Assembly (NCBI RefSeq): GCF_013327855.1
Contig: NZ_JABUMX010000001.1
Span: 1,054,001-1,118,000 of the forward strand
Length of the DNA stretch: 64,000 bases
Direction of reading: 5' to 3'
Origin: Phyllobacterium pellucidum
Lineage (GTDB): Bacteria > Pseudomonadota > Alphaproteobacteria > Rhizobiales > Rhizobiaceae
In this document: positions 33,871 through 41,435 of the stretch, piece by piece
How positions within the stretch are numbered: the first letter of the stretch is position 1
How the letters are laid out: the number at the start of each line of letters is the position of its first letter
The notes under the pieces: model-generated
Told to the model about the DNA's origin: nothing
Database searches by the model: none
What the model saw: the letters and a program-made list of their open reading frames with translations, nothing else
Program-made: the position numbers and the translations under genes

Positions 33871-35859
33871 TCAGAGGTTCCGTGTTTTTTGAGCGCGGCG
33901 CACCGTGTCGACCACGCGGGCCGAGAATTCCTGCTGTTGCTTGGCGACAACCTGTTCAAGGCGGGCAACCGCATCGACCGATGCACCTCGAGCGTCGATC
34001 ACCGGCGCGAACGTGAACGATCCGCTACCGCCTCGGCCCGAAAGTGCTTTCATCGATGGTGCGTTCGGGATGACCTGAGAACCCTTTGGAAGATTGACGA
34101 TTTCTGGGCCACGTTCGCCGACGAGCGCGAGGCCGCCTGGCGCATTGTTCGTGCCCGAGGCAAAGCCAGGCAGGCGAAGGCCTGACCAAGGATCAGACGA
34201 CCCGCCTCCAGATGATCCACCGCCGAACAGTGAGCCCAACAGGCCAAACCCGCCGCCTCCACCGCCACCGGTGCCGAAAAGCCCATCAAGGCCACTGTTG
34301 AGGAGCCGGTCGCCAATGCGTTTCAACGAGTCGGCCAAAGCATCGGCCGCGCTCTTGCCGTCCAAGAGGTCACTGATGAACCCGCCGAGGGCTTCCCGGC
34401 CGAGGTCGCGCAGTTCCTCCATGGCGCGCGCCGTCTCTGCGAGAGCCTGCTTCTCGGCATAGTTGCTCTCGATCAGTGCGGCGATCTGCATTTTCTGCTC
34501 TTCGGTCGCACCCTTCTCCGCGCGGCGCAGAGCAATCGCCTTCTCGCGCTCGACGCCAGTCAATCCCATGATCGACCGCTCGAACTGGAGATTTTCGATC
34601 AGCCTTTGGACCGATTCACTCTCGCGCTCGGCTTCCCGCGCTTCCTTTTCACGGGTTCGGTCCTCGGCTGCTTTCTTGGGCTTTGTCGGCTTTTCGGGCT
34701 CGATGCTCTCCAGATTTGGCTTTTGTGCCGGGGTCGGCATGTTCGAGGCCGCAATGCGGCGCTGGGCATCCCCAAACGCCTTACCCAGGCCGATACGTTC
34801 CTCGACCGTCTTCGCGTTCTTCAAGCCCTCGGTGTAGGCCTGCGTTGCCTTCTCCAACTCCGACAAGTTCGGGAGGGCAATCCCCGCGAGCGTTTTCAAC
34901 GAGGCGGAGAGTTTATCGACACCGGCTGCCTGGCCGCTCGCAATATCGCCGAGCCCGTCGATGACGATCTTTGTCTGGCGGAGCGCCTGATCTGCCTTGA
35001 GGCCTTCATTCGACGCGGCGAGGAGAGCCTGCGCAAGGGTTTGCAAGGCCTTATTGGTGGGGTCCGTGGCTGCAAGTTCGGTAATTCTCTCGCGGAAACC
35101 GCGAATGTCCGGTTCGCCGTTGGCAATGGATTGGGTGAGGTTGGTAATTTCCTGCTGAAGCACTTTATATGCCTCAGTCGCGCGGAAGGCGCGGGCGCCG
35201 CCGAAGTCGTCAACGTTGACTGTTCCGGAAATGCTGTCTCGGAGCTTCGTCGCCTCGTCGCGTAGGGTCGCCAATTCGCTGGACAAACGGCCCTGAGCCA
35301 TAAGCTGGAAAACAGTTGCGCTTTCTTTCGCGTAATTCTCGAGCCCTTCGACTGCCTCGCCGTAGGAGTCCTTGATGCTCCGGATGAATTCGGCGTGTTC
35401 CTTGAGGCTGGCGTCTAGGCTCTCTACCTCATCTTTCCCGCTGAAAACATACTGAACCAATGCTCCGCCAAGGCCGATCAGCGCAAACGAGGCAAGGGAA
35501 ACCGGATTGAGCATCTGGGTGAAGGCGCCGCCAAGCGTTTTGACGGCGCCGATGAGCCCGCCGCCAGCGCCTTGGAGCGCCTGAGCGACTTGCGAGCCCT
35601 GTTGCACCATAATGGTAAAGGGAGAGGTGCCGGAAGCGAGGCCCTGAGCGATATCGTTCAACTGGAATGAAAGATTGCTCACGGCTGCGCGGGTCGCGCC
35701 GACAGAGACAACGGCGTTGTCATTTGCCTTCTTGAAAGAGCGCTCAATATCATTCGCGCCCTTCGATGCAGACTTGGCGACTGCCGCCATCTGCTTCTCG
35801 AACTTCGCCTGCGAGGCCTCAATGCGCACAAGCAATCGGTTGGCGGTCTCATCGGCCAT
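33871..35859 (-). CDS. Tail tape measure protein
   Basis: A 662-residue protein. The N-terminus (NRLLVRIEASQAKFEKQMAA) and the TSPFTIMVQQGSQVAQALQG region are typical of lambda-type tape measures, followed by hydrophobic helices (LASFALIGLGGALVQYVF), long coiled coils (about 380-490) and a Gly-rich C-terminus (GTGGGGGGGFGLLGSLFGGG). It sets tail length and probably helps DNA cross the envelope. Its size suggests a relatively short tail of roughly 100 nm, using the usual 1.5 angstrom per residue. Confidence 0.88.
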   Translation of the reverse strand: MADETANRLLVRIEASQAKFEKQMAAVAKSASKGANDIERSFKKANDNAVVSVGATRAAVSNLSFQLNDIAQGLASGTSPFTIMVQQGSQVAQALQGAGGGLIGAVKTLGGAFTQMLNPVSLASFALIGLGGALVQYVFSGKDEVESLDASLKEHAEFIRSIKDSYGEAVEGLENYAKESATVFQLMAQGRLSSELATLRDEATKLRDSISGTVNVDDFGGARAFRATEAYKVLQQEITNLTQSIANGEPDIRGFRERITELAATDPTNKALQTLAQALLAASNEGLKADQALRQTKIVIDGLGDIASGQAAGVDKLSASLKTLAGIALPNLSELEKATQAYTEGLKNAKTVEERIGLGKAFGDAQRRIAASNMPTPAQKPNLESIEPEKPTKPKKAAEDRTREKEAREAERESESVQRLIENLQFERSIMGLTGVEREKAIALRRAEKGATEEQKMQIAALIESNYAEKQALAETARAMEELRDLGREALGGFISDLLDGKSAADALADSLKRIGDRLLNSGLDGLFGTGGGGGGGFGLLGSLFGGGSSGGGSSDPWSGLRLPGFASGTNNAPGGLALVGERGPEIVNLPKGSQVIPNAPSMKALSGRGGSGSFTFAPVIDARGASVDAVARLEQVVAKQQQEFSARVVDTVRRAQKTRNL

Positions 35860-35885
35860 CGCAATACCTATCGATTAATTGATGA

Positions 35886-36074
35886 TCAAAACCCGACGAT
35901 GCCCAACTCTGAGAGCCGATCATCGTCCATTACCGGCGGAGCCTCTTCCACGCCATTCGCCCGCTTGTATCCGTCGATGACTGCGCCGAATTCCCAGAGA
36001 GACATTTCGTCGATCTGCCGGGGCGAGAACCCGATCGCGGCACCTGCAGCATAGTAGCCTGACCATTTGGTCAT
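35886..36074 (-). CDS. Tail assembly chaperone, second part (62 aa)
   Basis: MTKWSGYYAAGAAIGFSPRQ, then DEMSLWEFGAVIDGYKRANG: the helical W-E-F/L pattern is typical of GTA gp11-like or Phage_TAC proteins encoded just before the tape measure. The frame is open far upstream, but ACGGA before ATG 36074 and the size of relatives support this start. Confidence 0.65.
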   Translation of the reverse strand: MTKWSGYYAAGAAIGFSPRQIDEMSLWEFGAVIDGYKRANGVEEAPPVMDDDRLSELGIVGF

Positions 36075-36097
36075 TCCGTTCGGGAGCGGGTTCGGGT

Positions 36098-36442
36098 CTA
36101 ACTCCCCTCGCCCGCCGGCTGCTCCCCCGGCGTGTCGTTTGCATCCCACATAAGAGAGTGCTCGAGGATAAGGGCTGCGGTGATCGCCAGCTTGTACGCG
36201 CTCGCAAGGTCTAGCGCCCGGTCGACGATCGATCGAGCTTCTTGCTCGGACATGCCGCCACCGACGAGACCGAGACGGATCGTCGATATTACATCGTCGA
36301 TCTTCCATTGCGACGAGATGAGGCGCGTCATCGTGACGAAAGCGCCGGCGTTGGTCTTTTGCTCCAACGCCCGCAATTCGCCGATGTTCAGCATGAAGGT
36401 ATGCTCACCTCCAGGCCAAACGATCTCTTTCCCCTGACGCAT
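36098..36442 (-). CDS. Tail assembly chaperone, GTA gp10-like
   Basis: 114 residues: EIVWPGGEHTFMLNIGELRALEQ, then DVISTIRLGLVGGGMSEQEA and VDRALDLASAYKLAITAAL. This matches the gene-transfer-agent family protein (GTA_gp10) between tail tube and tape measure. ATGA overlap with the tail tube gene. Confidence 0.78.
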   Translation of the reverse strand: MRQGKEIVWPGGEHTFMLNIGELRALEQKTNAGAFVTMTRLISSQWKIDDVISTIRLGLVGGGMSEQEARSIVDRALDLASAYKLAITAALILEHSLMWDANDTPGEQPAGEGS

Positions 36443-36888
36443 TAGGCAGCTTTAGCGGTTCGCGTCGGCACGCCATCGAACTGGATTTCGATTTCGGCCG
36501 TCACCTTCTGCCCACGCTCGCCCTGATTGTTGATCGATACGAGGTAGGCCGGGCCGGCTTCAATCTCGGTATCGCCAACGGCTGCCTTGATATTCTTGAC
36601 GCGGACGTTCTTGGTCGCACCCGAATACCACCAGTCGAGTATCATTTCGTGGCTGGTCTGCGCCCAAACGCCCTGACCGGTCACAGTAACCTCCTGCGAC
36701 TGGACCGCACGCTCGACCGCCGCCGGCAAAGCCTCGTTGTCGCAATCCGGAACCTCGGAAGTGCTCATATTGCTGGTTCGGTTGATTCCGCGCGCCGTCA
36801 ACCCGCAGATTGCAGCATAGGTGCCTGGCGTCTCGGTTTCGACCTCGACAACAAACTCATGAAAGTTTTCAGTGATGGCGCGTGCCAT
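36442..36888 (-). CDS. Major tail tube protein
   Basis: 148 residues: EFVVEVETETPGTYAAICGL, SEVPDCDNEALPAAVERAVQ and a C-terminal KVTAEIEIQFDGVPTRT. This is the tail-tube family of rhizobial siphophages and gene transfer agents. It polymerises around the tape measure to form the tail tube. Confidence 0.82.
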   Translation of the reverse strand: MARAITENFHEFVVEVETETPGTYAAICGLTARGINRTSNMSTSEVPDCDNEALPAAVERAVQSQEVTVTGQGVWAQTSHEMILDWWYSGATKNVRVKNIKAAVGDTEIEAGPAYLVSINNQGERGQKVTAEIEIQFDGVPTRTAKAA

Positions 36889-36959
36889 TGGCTTTCTCCA
36901 TAAAAAAGGCCGGTGTCACCACCAGCCGAGAAGGGCATCGCGCCCGGTTAGAATAAGGG

Positions 36960-37163
36960 CTATTCGCCCCGCTTGGCGCGCAGAGCGCGTTTCTCTTCCC
37001 GAGAAGGTGCAGGGACAATCTCGGCCCAGCCCTTCTCGACCGCATAGTCGATGAAGTCCTGCGGGCGCTCCTGCGGTTCTGGGGATGCCTTTGCATTGAA
37101 CGAATAGACGCTGTTCGGCCGCGACCAGTTGCTTTCGCGCTTGAAAATTGCCCAGCCCATCAT
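36960..37163 (-). CDS. Small phage protein between tail terminator and tube (67 aa)
   Basis: MMGWAIFKRESNWSRPNSVY, then a PQERPQDFIDYAVEKGWAEI helix and a basic end. It is coupled by an ATGA overlap to the DUF3168 gene. No family recognised; the C-terminal part looks like a short helical hairpin. Confidence 0.6.
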   Translation of the reverse strand: MMGWAIFKRESNWSRPNSVYSFNAKASPEPQERPQDFIDYAVEKGWAEIVPAPSREEKRALRAKRGE

Positions 37164-37576
37164 GCTACCTCCACCATAAGTTCGACAGAAACCACGCCAT
37201 GGCTCGTCACGCCGTCCGGATCCCGAAAGACGCGCGCCAGCGGCACATTGATCTCGACGAGCGCATTTGCGCTGAGAGCCAGGTCGGCTCTATTGAGGAT
37301 CGCCTTCACCGTGTCCACAATCCGCTTGCAGCCGATATAGCCTACCGTCCGCGACCAAACATCGATTTGAACGGTATGCGTCTCACCGTCGACACACTCG
37401 GCAAAGTCATCGGCGACATCGACCGGGCCGAACGAGATGAAAGCCTCTTTCGGTTTCGCAAAGCGCACCGTTTCCACCGGCGGGCTGTCATAGACGCCAT
37501 TGACGAGCGCCATCAGACCGGCATCAGCCTTGAGCGTATCGAGGAGCAGCTTCTGGATTTCCTCGCTGATCGTCAT
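37160..37576 (-). CDS. DUF3168 family tail completion protein
   Basis: 138 residues matching DUF3168: MTISEEIQKLLLDTLKADAG, VYDSPPVETVRFAKPKEAF, HTVQIDVWSRTVGYIGCKRI and a C-terminal SHGVVSVELMVEVA strand. This family closes the head-proximal end of the tail. ATGA overlaps on both sides. Confidence 0.82.
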   Translation of the reverse strand: MTISEEIQKLLLDTLKADAGLMALVNGVYDSPPVETVRFAKPKEAFISFGPVDVADDFAECVDGETHTVQIDVWSRTVGYIGCKRIVDTVKAILNRADLALSANALVEINVPLARVFRDPDGVTSHGVVSVELMVEVA

Positions 37577-37983
37577 TTGGTGCCACTCTTGATCGCTTTG
37601 TTGATTTCCCGCGTGATGCGCCGGCGAACGCGCGTCCGCAGCGCACGCCAGGACGGGAAGAAAAACGGATTCGCCTGCATTTTCACCGTCCCGAACTCCT
37701 GAAAGGCCGCATAGAACGCCTTATCATTGCCGGCATAGATGGTGATGACCGGATCACTGGTGTTCGGATCAGTCTGGGCGATCATGCGCGAACCCTTCGG
37801 CGGTTTGCCAAATGTCCACCCAATGCTGTCACGTAGATCGCCCTGGTCGACCGGAACGAGCGTTTTCATCATCGCGACGAGTTCGTCGGCGCCGGTTTCC
37901 ATCGCGTCGATTGCCGCGCGACGGACACGATCAGGGATTTGCTTTGTCAACTCCGCTGTCATCGCGCTCACACCGTCAACCAT
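37573..37983 (-). CDS. HK97 gp10-like head-tail joining protein
   Basis: 136 residues: PDRVRRAAIDAMETGADELVA, MKTLVPVDQGDLRDSIGWTF, FYAAFQEFGTVKMQANPFFF and a basic C-terminal helix. The FQEFGT-x5-NPF block is the hallmark of the HK97 gp10 family. It overlaps its neighbours; ATG 37962 is an alternative start. Confidence 0.82.
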   Translation of the reverse strand: MVDGVSAMTAELTKQIPDRVRRAAIDAMETGADELVAMMKTLVPVDQGDLRDSIGWTFGKPPKGSRMIAQTDPNTSDPVITIYAGNDKAFYAAFQEFGTVKMQANPFFFPSWRALRTRVRRRITREINKAIKSGTK

Positions 37984-38326
37984 CCGCGACACCGCTCTCG
38001 ACGAGGAAGTCAATGAACTGGCGATCGAGGTTCGGCGTGATATCACGAATATTGAAGGTCTCACCGCTGCGAAGGTCACGGATACGGTAATCGGTGGTTA
38101 CGCCCTTGGTCGCAGTCGAAGCCCTGACAGTGACGACTTGAATGTGCTTCCCCTCGAGCCTGGCCGCAATGACGGCCTCGCCGCCCCGCAAGTGCCGATA
38201 ACCCGCCCTGCACTGGAATTTCTCAACCCATGTGCTCACCGTGTTGCCGAAACCGTCGTCGGCATCCTGGCGCTGATCGAACGCGACCTTGTAGAACAGA
38301 TCACCTGAACTTGGCTTTCGCGCCAT
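37976..38326 (-). CDS. Head-tail adaptor (phage head-tail joining family)
   Basis: 116 residues: GDLFYKVAFDQRQDADDGFG, GGEAVIAARLEGKHIQVVTV, DYRIRDLRSGETFNIRDITP and a final IDFLVESG. This is the SPP1/HK97 stopper-type family, which joins the portal connector to the tail. Confidence 0.8.
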   Translation of the reverse strand: MARKPSSGDLFYKVAFDQRQDADDGFGNTVSTWVEKFQCRAGYRHLRGGEAVIAARLEGKHIQVVTVRASTATKGVTTDYRIRDLRSGETFNIRDITPNLDRQFIDFLVESGVADG

Positions 38327-38340
38327 GCCGTAACCTCTCT

Positions 38341-38640
38341 TTAAGCGAGTGCGGGATCACGCAAATGATAGATTAGCGCCGTCACTGGGTAAGGCAGTGT
38401 CCCAAGGTCGAATGCTTTATCGGGGTCGCTATCGGTGTTCTGGTATAAATGCCCCACGAGCAGAATGGTGGCCACAACCATGGCATTCGGGACGGGGTCG
38501 GGAATATCTGACTTGATGTAGCCGGCAATGCGTTCGGAGGCTGCCTTGATGAGCAAGGTGAGCAGTGCGTCATCGTCGGTATTGTCCGCGTCGACGCGCA
38601 GTCCCTGCTTGACCTGTTCCAGCGTCGCGAGATCGGCCAT
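38341..38640 (-). CDS. Gp6-like head-tail connector
   Basis: 99 residues: MADLATLEQVKQGLRVDADN, DDALLTLLIKAASERIAGYI, PNAMVVATILLVGHLYQNTD. This is the helical phage connector family (HK97 gp6-like). Start at 38640 through a TAATG overlap with the collagen-like gene; two codons further up is another ATG. Confidence 0.82.
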   Translation of the reverse strand: MADLATLEQVKQGLRVDADNTDDDALLTLLIKAASERIAGYIKSDIPDPVPNAMVVATILLVGHLYQNTDSDPDKAFDLGTLPYPVTALIYHLRDPALA

Positions 38641-39716
38641 TACCATTTACTCCCGTCCGGCCCAAGTTGAGTGAGGTCCCGGCCGTCCCGGCCATCCTTA
38701 CCCTTTGGACCATCGCCGCCCTTTTCGCCCTGCTTGCCATCTCGGCCGCGTTTGGCTGCCAAGGTCCATGCCTTATTGACCTCCGGCTTGTCGGCCGTCT
38801 CTTCATCGCAGTGCCAAAGAGAACCTCCCCACGTCACCGTGTCGCCGCGAACATAGGTTTGCCCGTCCTTGTAAACGCCGCGATAGATCATCATCGGAAC
38901 AGCAAACTTGAATTCCTTGACGAGGTCGCCCCGCATAAACTTGAAAGAAAAGCCGCGCTCGCCGTCGTGAACGACTTCCAGATCGTCAAAGCCAAGGCCG
39001 TCGGCGCCATCTTTACCGTTGGTACCGTCCTTGCCGTCCAAACCCTTTTCACCTGATTGACCGTCTTTCCCGACAACGGGACCAAGGTCGCGCGTGGTTC
39101 CATCGGTCAGGGTGACGACTAGGGCGCCGCAACGGTCTATGAGAGCGCCGGCAAGACCGACGCCATCTTTTCCATCGCGGCCGTCGGCACCTCGCTCGCC
39201 GTCATTACCGTTAAGTCCCGGAGCACCATCCTTACCATCGACGCCATCTCGGCCGGGCTGTCCGTCTTTGCCGGGCTCTCCTGGCGCACCGTCGACGCCG
39301 TCTTTGCCATTTATGCCCGGAGGGCCCTCTTTTCCATCGACCCCATCACGGCCGGGGTCGCCGTCCCTACCCGGTTCGCCCTGCGCGCCAGCGACACCGT
39401 CCTTGCCGTCTTTACCTGGGGCACCGTCCTTGCCGTCGACGCCGTCGCGGCCTTCTTTGCCCGGTTCGCCCGGCGCACCGTTGACGCCGTCTTTGCCATT
39501 CAGGCCCGGCGCACCGTCTTTGCCATCGACACCGTCACGACCATCTTTGCCGGGCGCGCCATCTGCGCCACGTTGGCCGTCAATGCCACGCTCGCCCTTC
39601 AGCGGTTCACGCTTCTCCAAAGCTTCAATTCGCGCTGAGAAGGTAAATATAGCCCTTTCGACATAGCCTTTGACGGTCGCAACAACCTCTTGGCCGAATG
39701 CTTTGCCATCAAACAT
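38640..39716 (-). CDS. Collagen-like (Gly-X-Y) phage protein with a CBM-like module
   Basis: 358 residues. A helical N-terminal coiled coil (residues 1-36) precedes about 150 residues of Gly-X-Y triplets, dominated by GKDGRDG, GAPGLNG and GEPGKDG units. A small globular stretch (ALIDRCGALVVTLTDGTTRD) interrupts it, then more Gly-X-Y repeats. A chitin-binding-like module (RGVYKDGQTYVRGDTVTWGG, SLWHCDEETADKP) and a last collagen piece follow. It should form triple-helical fibres. It is encoded between the portal and the connector, so it could be a head fibre or neck fibre decorating the particle. Confidence 0.88.
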   Translation of the reverse strand: MFDGKAFGQEVVATVKGYVERAIFTFSARIEALEKREPLKGERGIDGQRGADGAPGKDGRDGVDGKDGAPGLNGKDGVNGAPGEPGKEGRDGVDGKDGAPGKDGKDGVAGAQGEPGRDGDPGRDGVDGKEGPPGINGKDGVDGAPGEPGKDGQPGRDGVDGKDGAPGLNGNDGERGADGRDGKDGVGLAGALIDRCGALVVTLTDGTTRDLGPVVGKDGQSGEKGLDGKDGTNGKDGADGLGFDDLEVVHDGERGFSFKFMRGDLVKEFKFAVPMMIYRGVYKDGQTYVRGDTVTWGGSLWHCDEETADKPEVNKAWTLAAKRGRDGKQGEKGGDGPKGKDGRDGRDLTQLGPDGSKW

Positions 39717-41068
39717 TAGGCGAACCCCTTTATGATCTCTGCCATCGCCTTGGCGGCCTCGGTTTCGTTGTCGTTTTCTGGCGCTGGCGCTCCTGCCGGA
39801 GGGGGCTTGGCGAACGGGTCGCCTTCATCGCGCTTATTCAGCGCTTCGAGACTATAGTTTTGCTGCTGCATGTAGATCGTATCGCCACCCTTGACTGGCG
39901 GCTGATTCATCCTCTTGAGCGCAGCATTTGGCGTCATAATGGATCCGCCAACCGCCTCGGCCAGCGATTTAATCTGAGTTGCCGTATCCATCCGAAGCAG
40001 GTCATCGAGGTCGAACTCGGTACCAAGGGTTTTGCCTTCCTTGGTACGGTCGAGACCGAGCCCTTCATCTAGGCAAAGCTCAATGCTTTCGATGTGAATT
40101 TGAAGGCACTGCGCATAGTACTGCGCATCGAGCGCTTCCACATTGTTGTTGAGAGGGGCTGCGCCGACGCCAATCTTGTAAGCGGGCACACCGAACACCG
40201 AACAGACCGTCTCGGCCGACCACTTGAGCTGTTCGATCAACTGAGAATCGGTGGCTTTCATTGTCATGGCTTCGTATTTGAGGCCATCGCCTAGAACCGC
40301 AACCTTGCCGACATTCTTACCGCTGTAGTTTTGGTCCCAGTGATCTTTCAAACGCTTTGCAGTCTCGTCGCTGATCTCACCGGGAGCGACAAGAATGCCG
40401 CCCGGATTGGATCCGTTCCCGAAGAACTGGGCGCTGTTGCTCTGAATGCGGATGCCCTGAATAGCGGCAAGCCCGCAGGCATAGATGGGCGACGTACCGA
40501 CGAGGGGATGATAGATCGTGTTCCAGCGATCGTGAATGATTTCAGACGCGGGAACCGTCACGTTGTTGGCGTGCTGCGCAGACAGATCGTCACGCATCAA
40601 TTCGTAATAAACCGCGCCATCTTCGGCAACCAGAGGCTTCACGCGGCAGGGATCGAGCACATAAAGGGCAACAACAATCCCACGCAGGTCGCGTTCCTTG
40701 AGCACATATGTGTTGCCATGGATCAGCTTGGATTCCATCCACGATGTGTAGAACTGGATCCTGTTCTGAAAGCGGTTCGGCTTGCGCAGCACCGGTGAGA
40801 ATGCTGGATTGTCCACCTCACCCCAGATGCCGTTCGCGTCCTTTTGAACGAGGCGCATGCGCATTTTGGCAATGTCGGATGATATAAGCGAGATGCAGCG
40901 AAACACCGTCGAATAGGTGAGGACGGTGTCGAGCTTAAGCTCAACGTTCTGCTGCCAGGCGCCGGTGAATGACTCTCGTACAATTCCCCACCAACCGCCT
41001 CGATTGTCGACAGGAGATAGCGATCCCGCTGCTTTCTGGCGGGTTATGGTGAGGCCAAGAATTCGCAT
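39716..41068 (-). CDS. Portal protein (HK97 family)
   Basis: 450 residues: TYSTVFRCISLISSDIAKMRM, NPAFSPVLRKPNRFQNRIQF, GNTYVLKERDLRGIVVALYV, ASEIIHDRWNTIYHPLVGTS and the SVFGVPAYKIG region. This is the family signature of phage portals; a dodecamer at the capsid vertex forms the DNA channel. The C-terminal 40 residues are Pro- and acidic-rich. It overlaps the collagen-like gene by one base (TAATG type). Confidence 0.92.
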   Translation of the reverse strand: MRILGLTITRQKAAGSLSPVDNRGGWWGIVRESFTGAWQQNVELKLDTVLTYSTVFRCISLISSDIAKMRMRLVQKDANGIWGEVDNPAFSPVLRKPNRFQNRIQFYTSWMESKLIHGNTYVLKERDLRGIVVALYVLDPCRVKPLVAEDGAVYYELMRDDLSAQHANNVTVPASEIIHDRWNTIYHPLVGTSPIYACGLAAIQGIRIQSNSAQFFGNGSNPGGILVAPGEISDETAKRLKDHWDQNYSGKNVGKVAVLGDGLKYEAMTMKATDSQLIEQLKWSAETVCSVFGVPAYKIGVGAAPLNNNVEALDAQYYAQCLQIHIESIELCLDEGLGLDRTKEGKTLGTEFDLDDLLRMDTATQIKSLAEAVGGSIMTPNAALKRMNQPPVKGGDTIYMQQQNYSLEALNKRDEGDPFAKPPPAGAPAPENDNETEAAKAMAEIIKGFA

Positions 41069-41071
41069 GGA

Positions 41072-41362
41072 TCAGGCCTTTGCCTGGGCTTTGGCGATCT
41101 TCTCGCGTAGTTTTTCGGCATTCCAGCCATTGAATGCAGCTTTGCCCGCAATAGCTTTGTACTCGGCGCGCAATACAGCGAGATCACCAACCGGTTCAGG
41201 CATAGGAATGGTGGGAACGGATGTGCAGGCCTCATCATCGACAAGCTTGGCCTTCTTGATCGCAATCAAGAGCCTGGCATCGCGTGGACCAGCTTCGAAC
41301 TCCTCACCGGCCTGCAGGCGGCGAGTGGCGTAGGTCATGGACTTGGTGGCAATAAGCTTCAT
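41072..41362 (-). CDS. Small head-module protein (96 aa)
   Basis: MKLIATKSMTYATRRLQAGE, AGPRDARLLIAIKKAKLVDD and a C-terminal WNAEKLREKIAKAQAKA helix. It sits between capsid and portal with GGAGG before the ATG at 41362. It may be a capsid decoration or neck protein; the end resembles short SAP- or LEM-like helices seen in other small head proteins. No firm family. Confidence 0.6.
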   Translation of the reverse strand: MKLIATKSMTYATRRLQAGEEFEAGPRDARLLIAIKKAKLVDDEACTSVPTIPMPEPVGDLAVLRAEYKAIAGKAAFNGWNAEKLREKIAKAQAKA

Positions 41363-41435
41363 CTGAGGCCTCCATTCGAACAATGCGAAGAAAGGCCGAG
41401 CGAACCCGGCCTTTCGGTCTTCAATGGCTGGATAA

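Noticed and set aside
39094..39666. Forward 190-codon frame rich in Ser-Pro
   Set aside because: Antisense of the Gly-X-Y repeats of the collagen-like gene.
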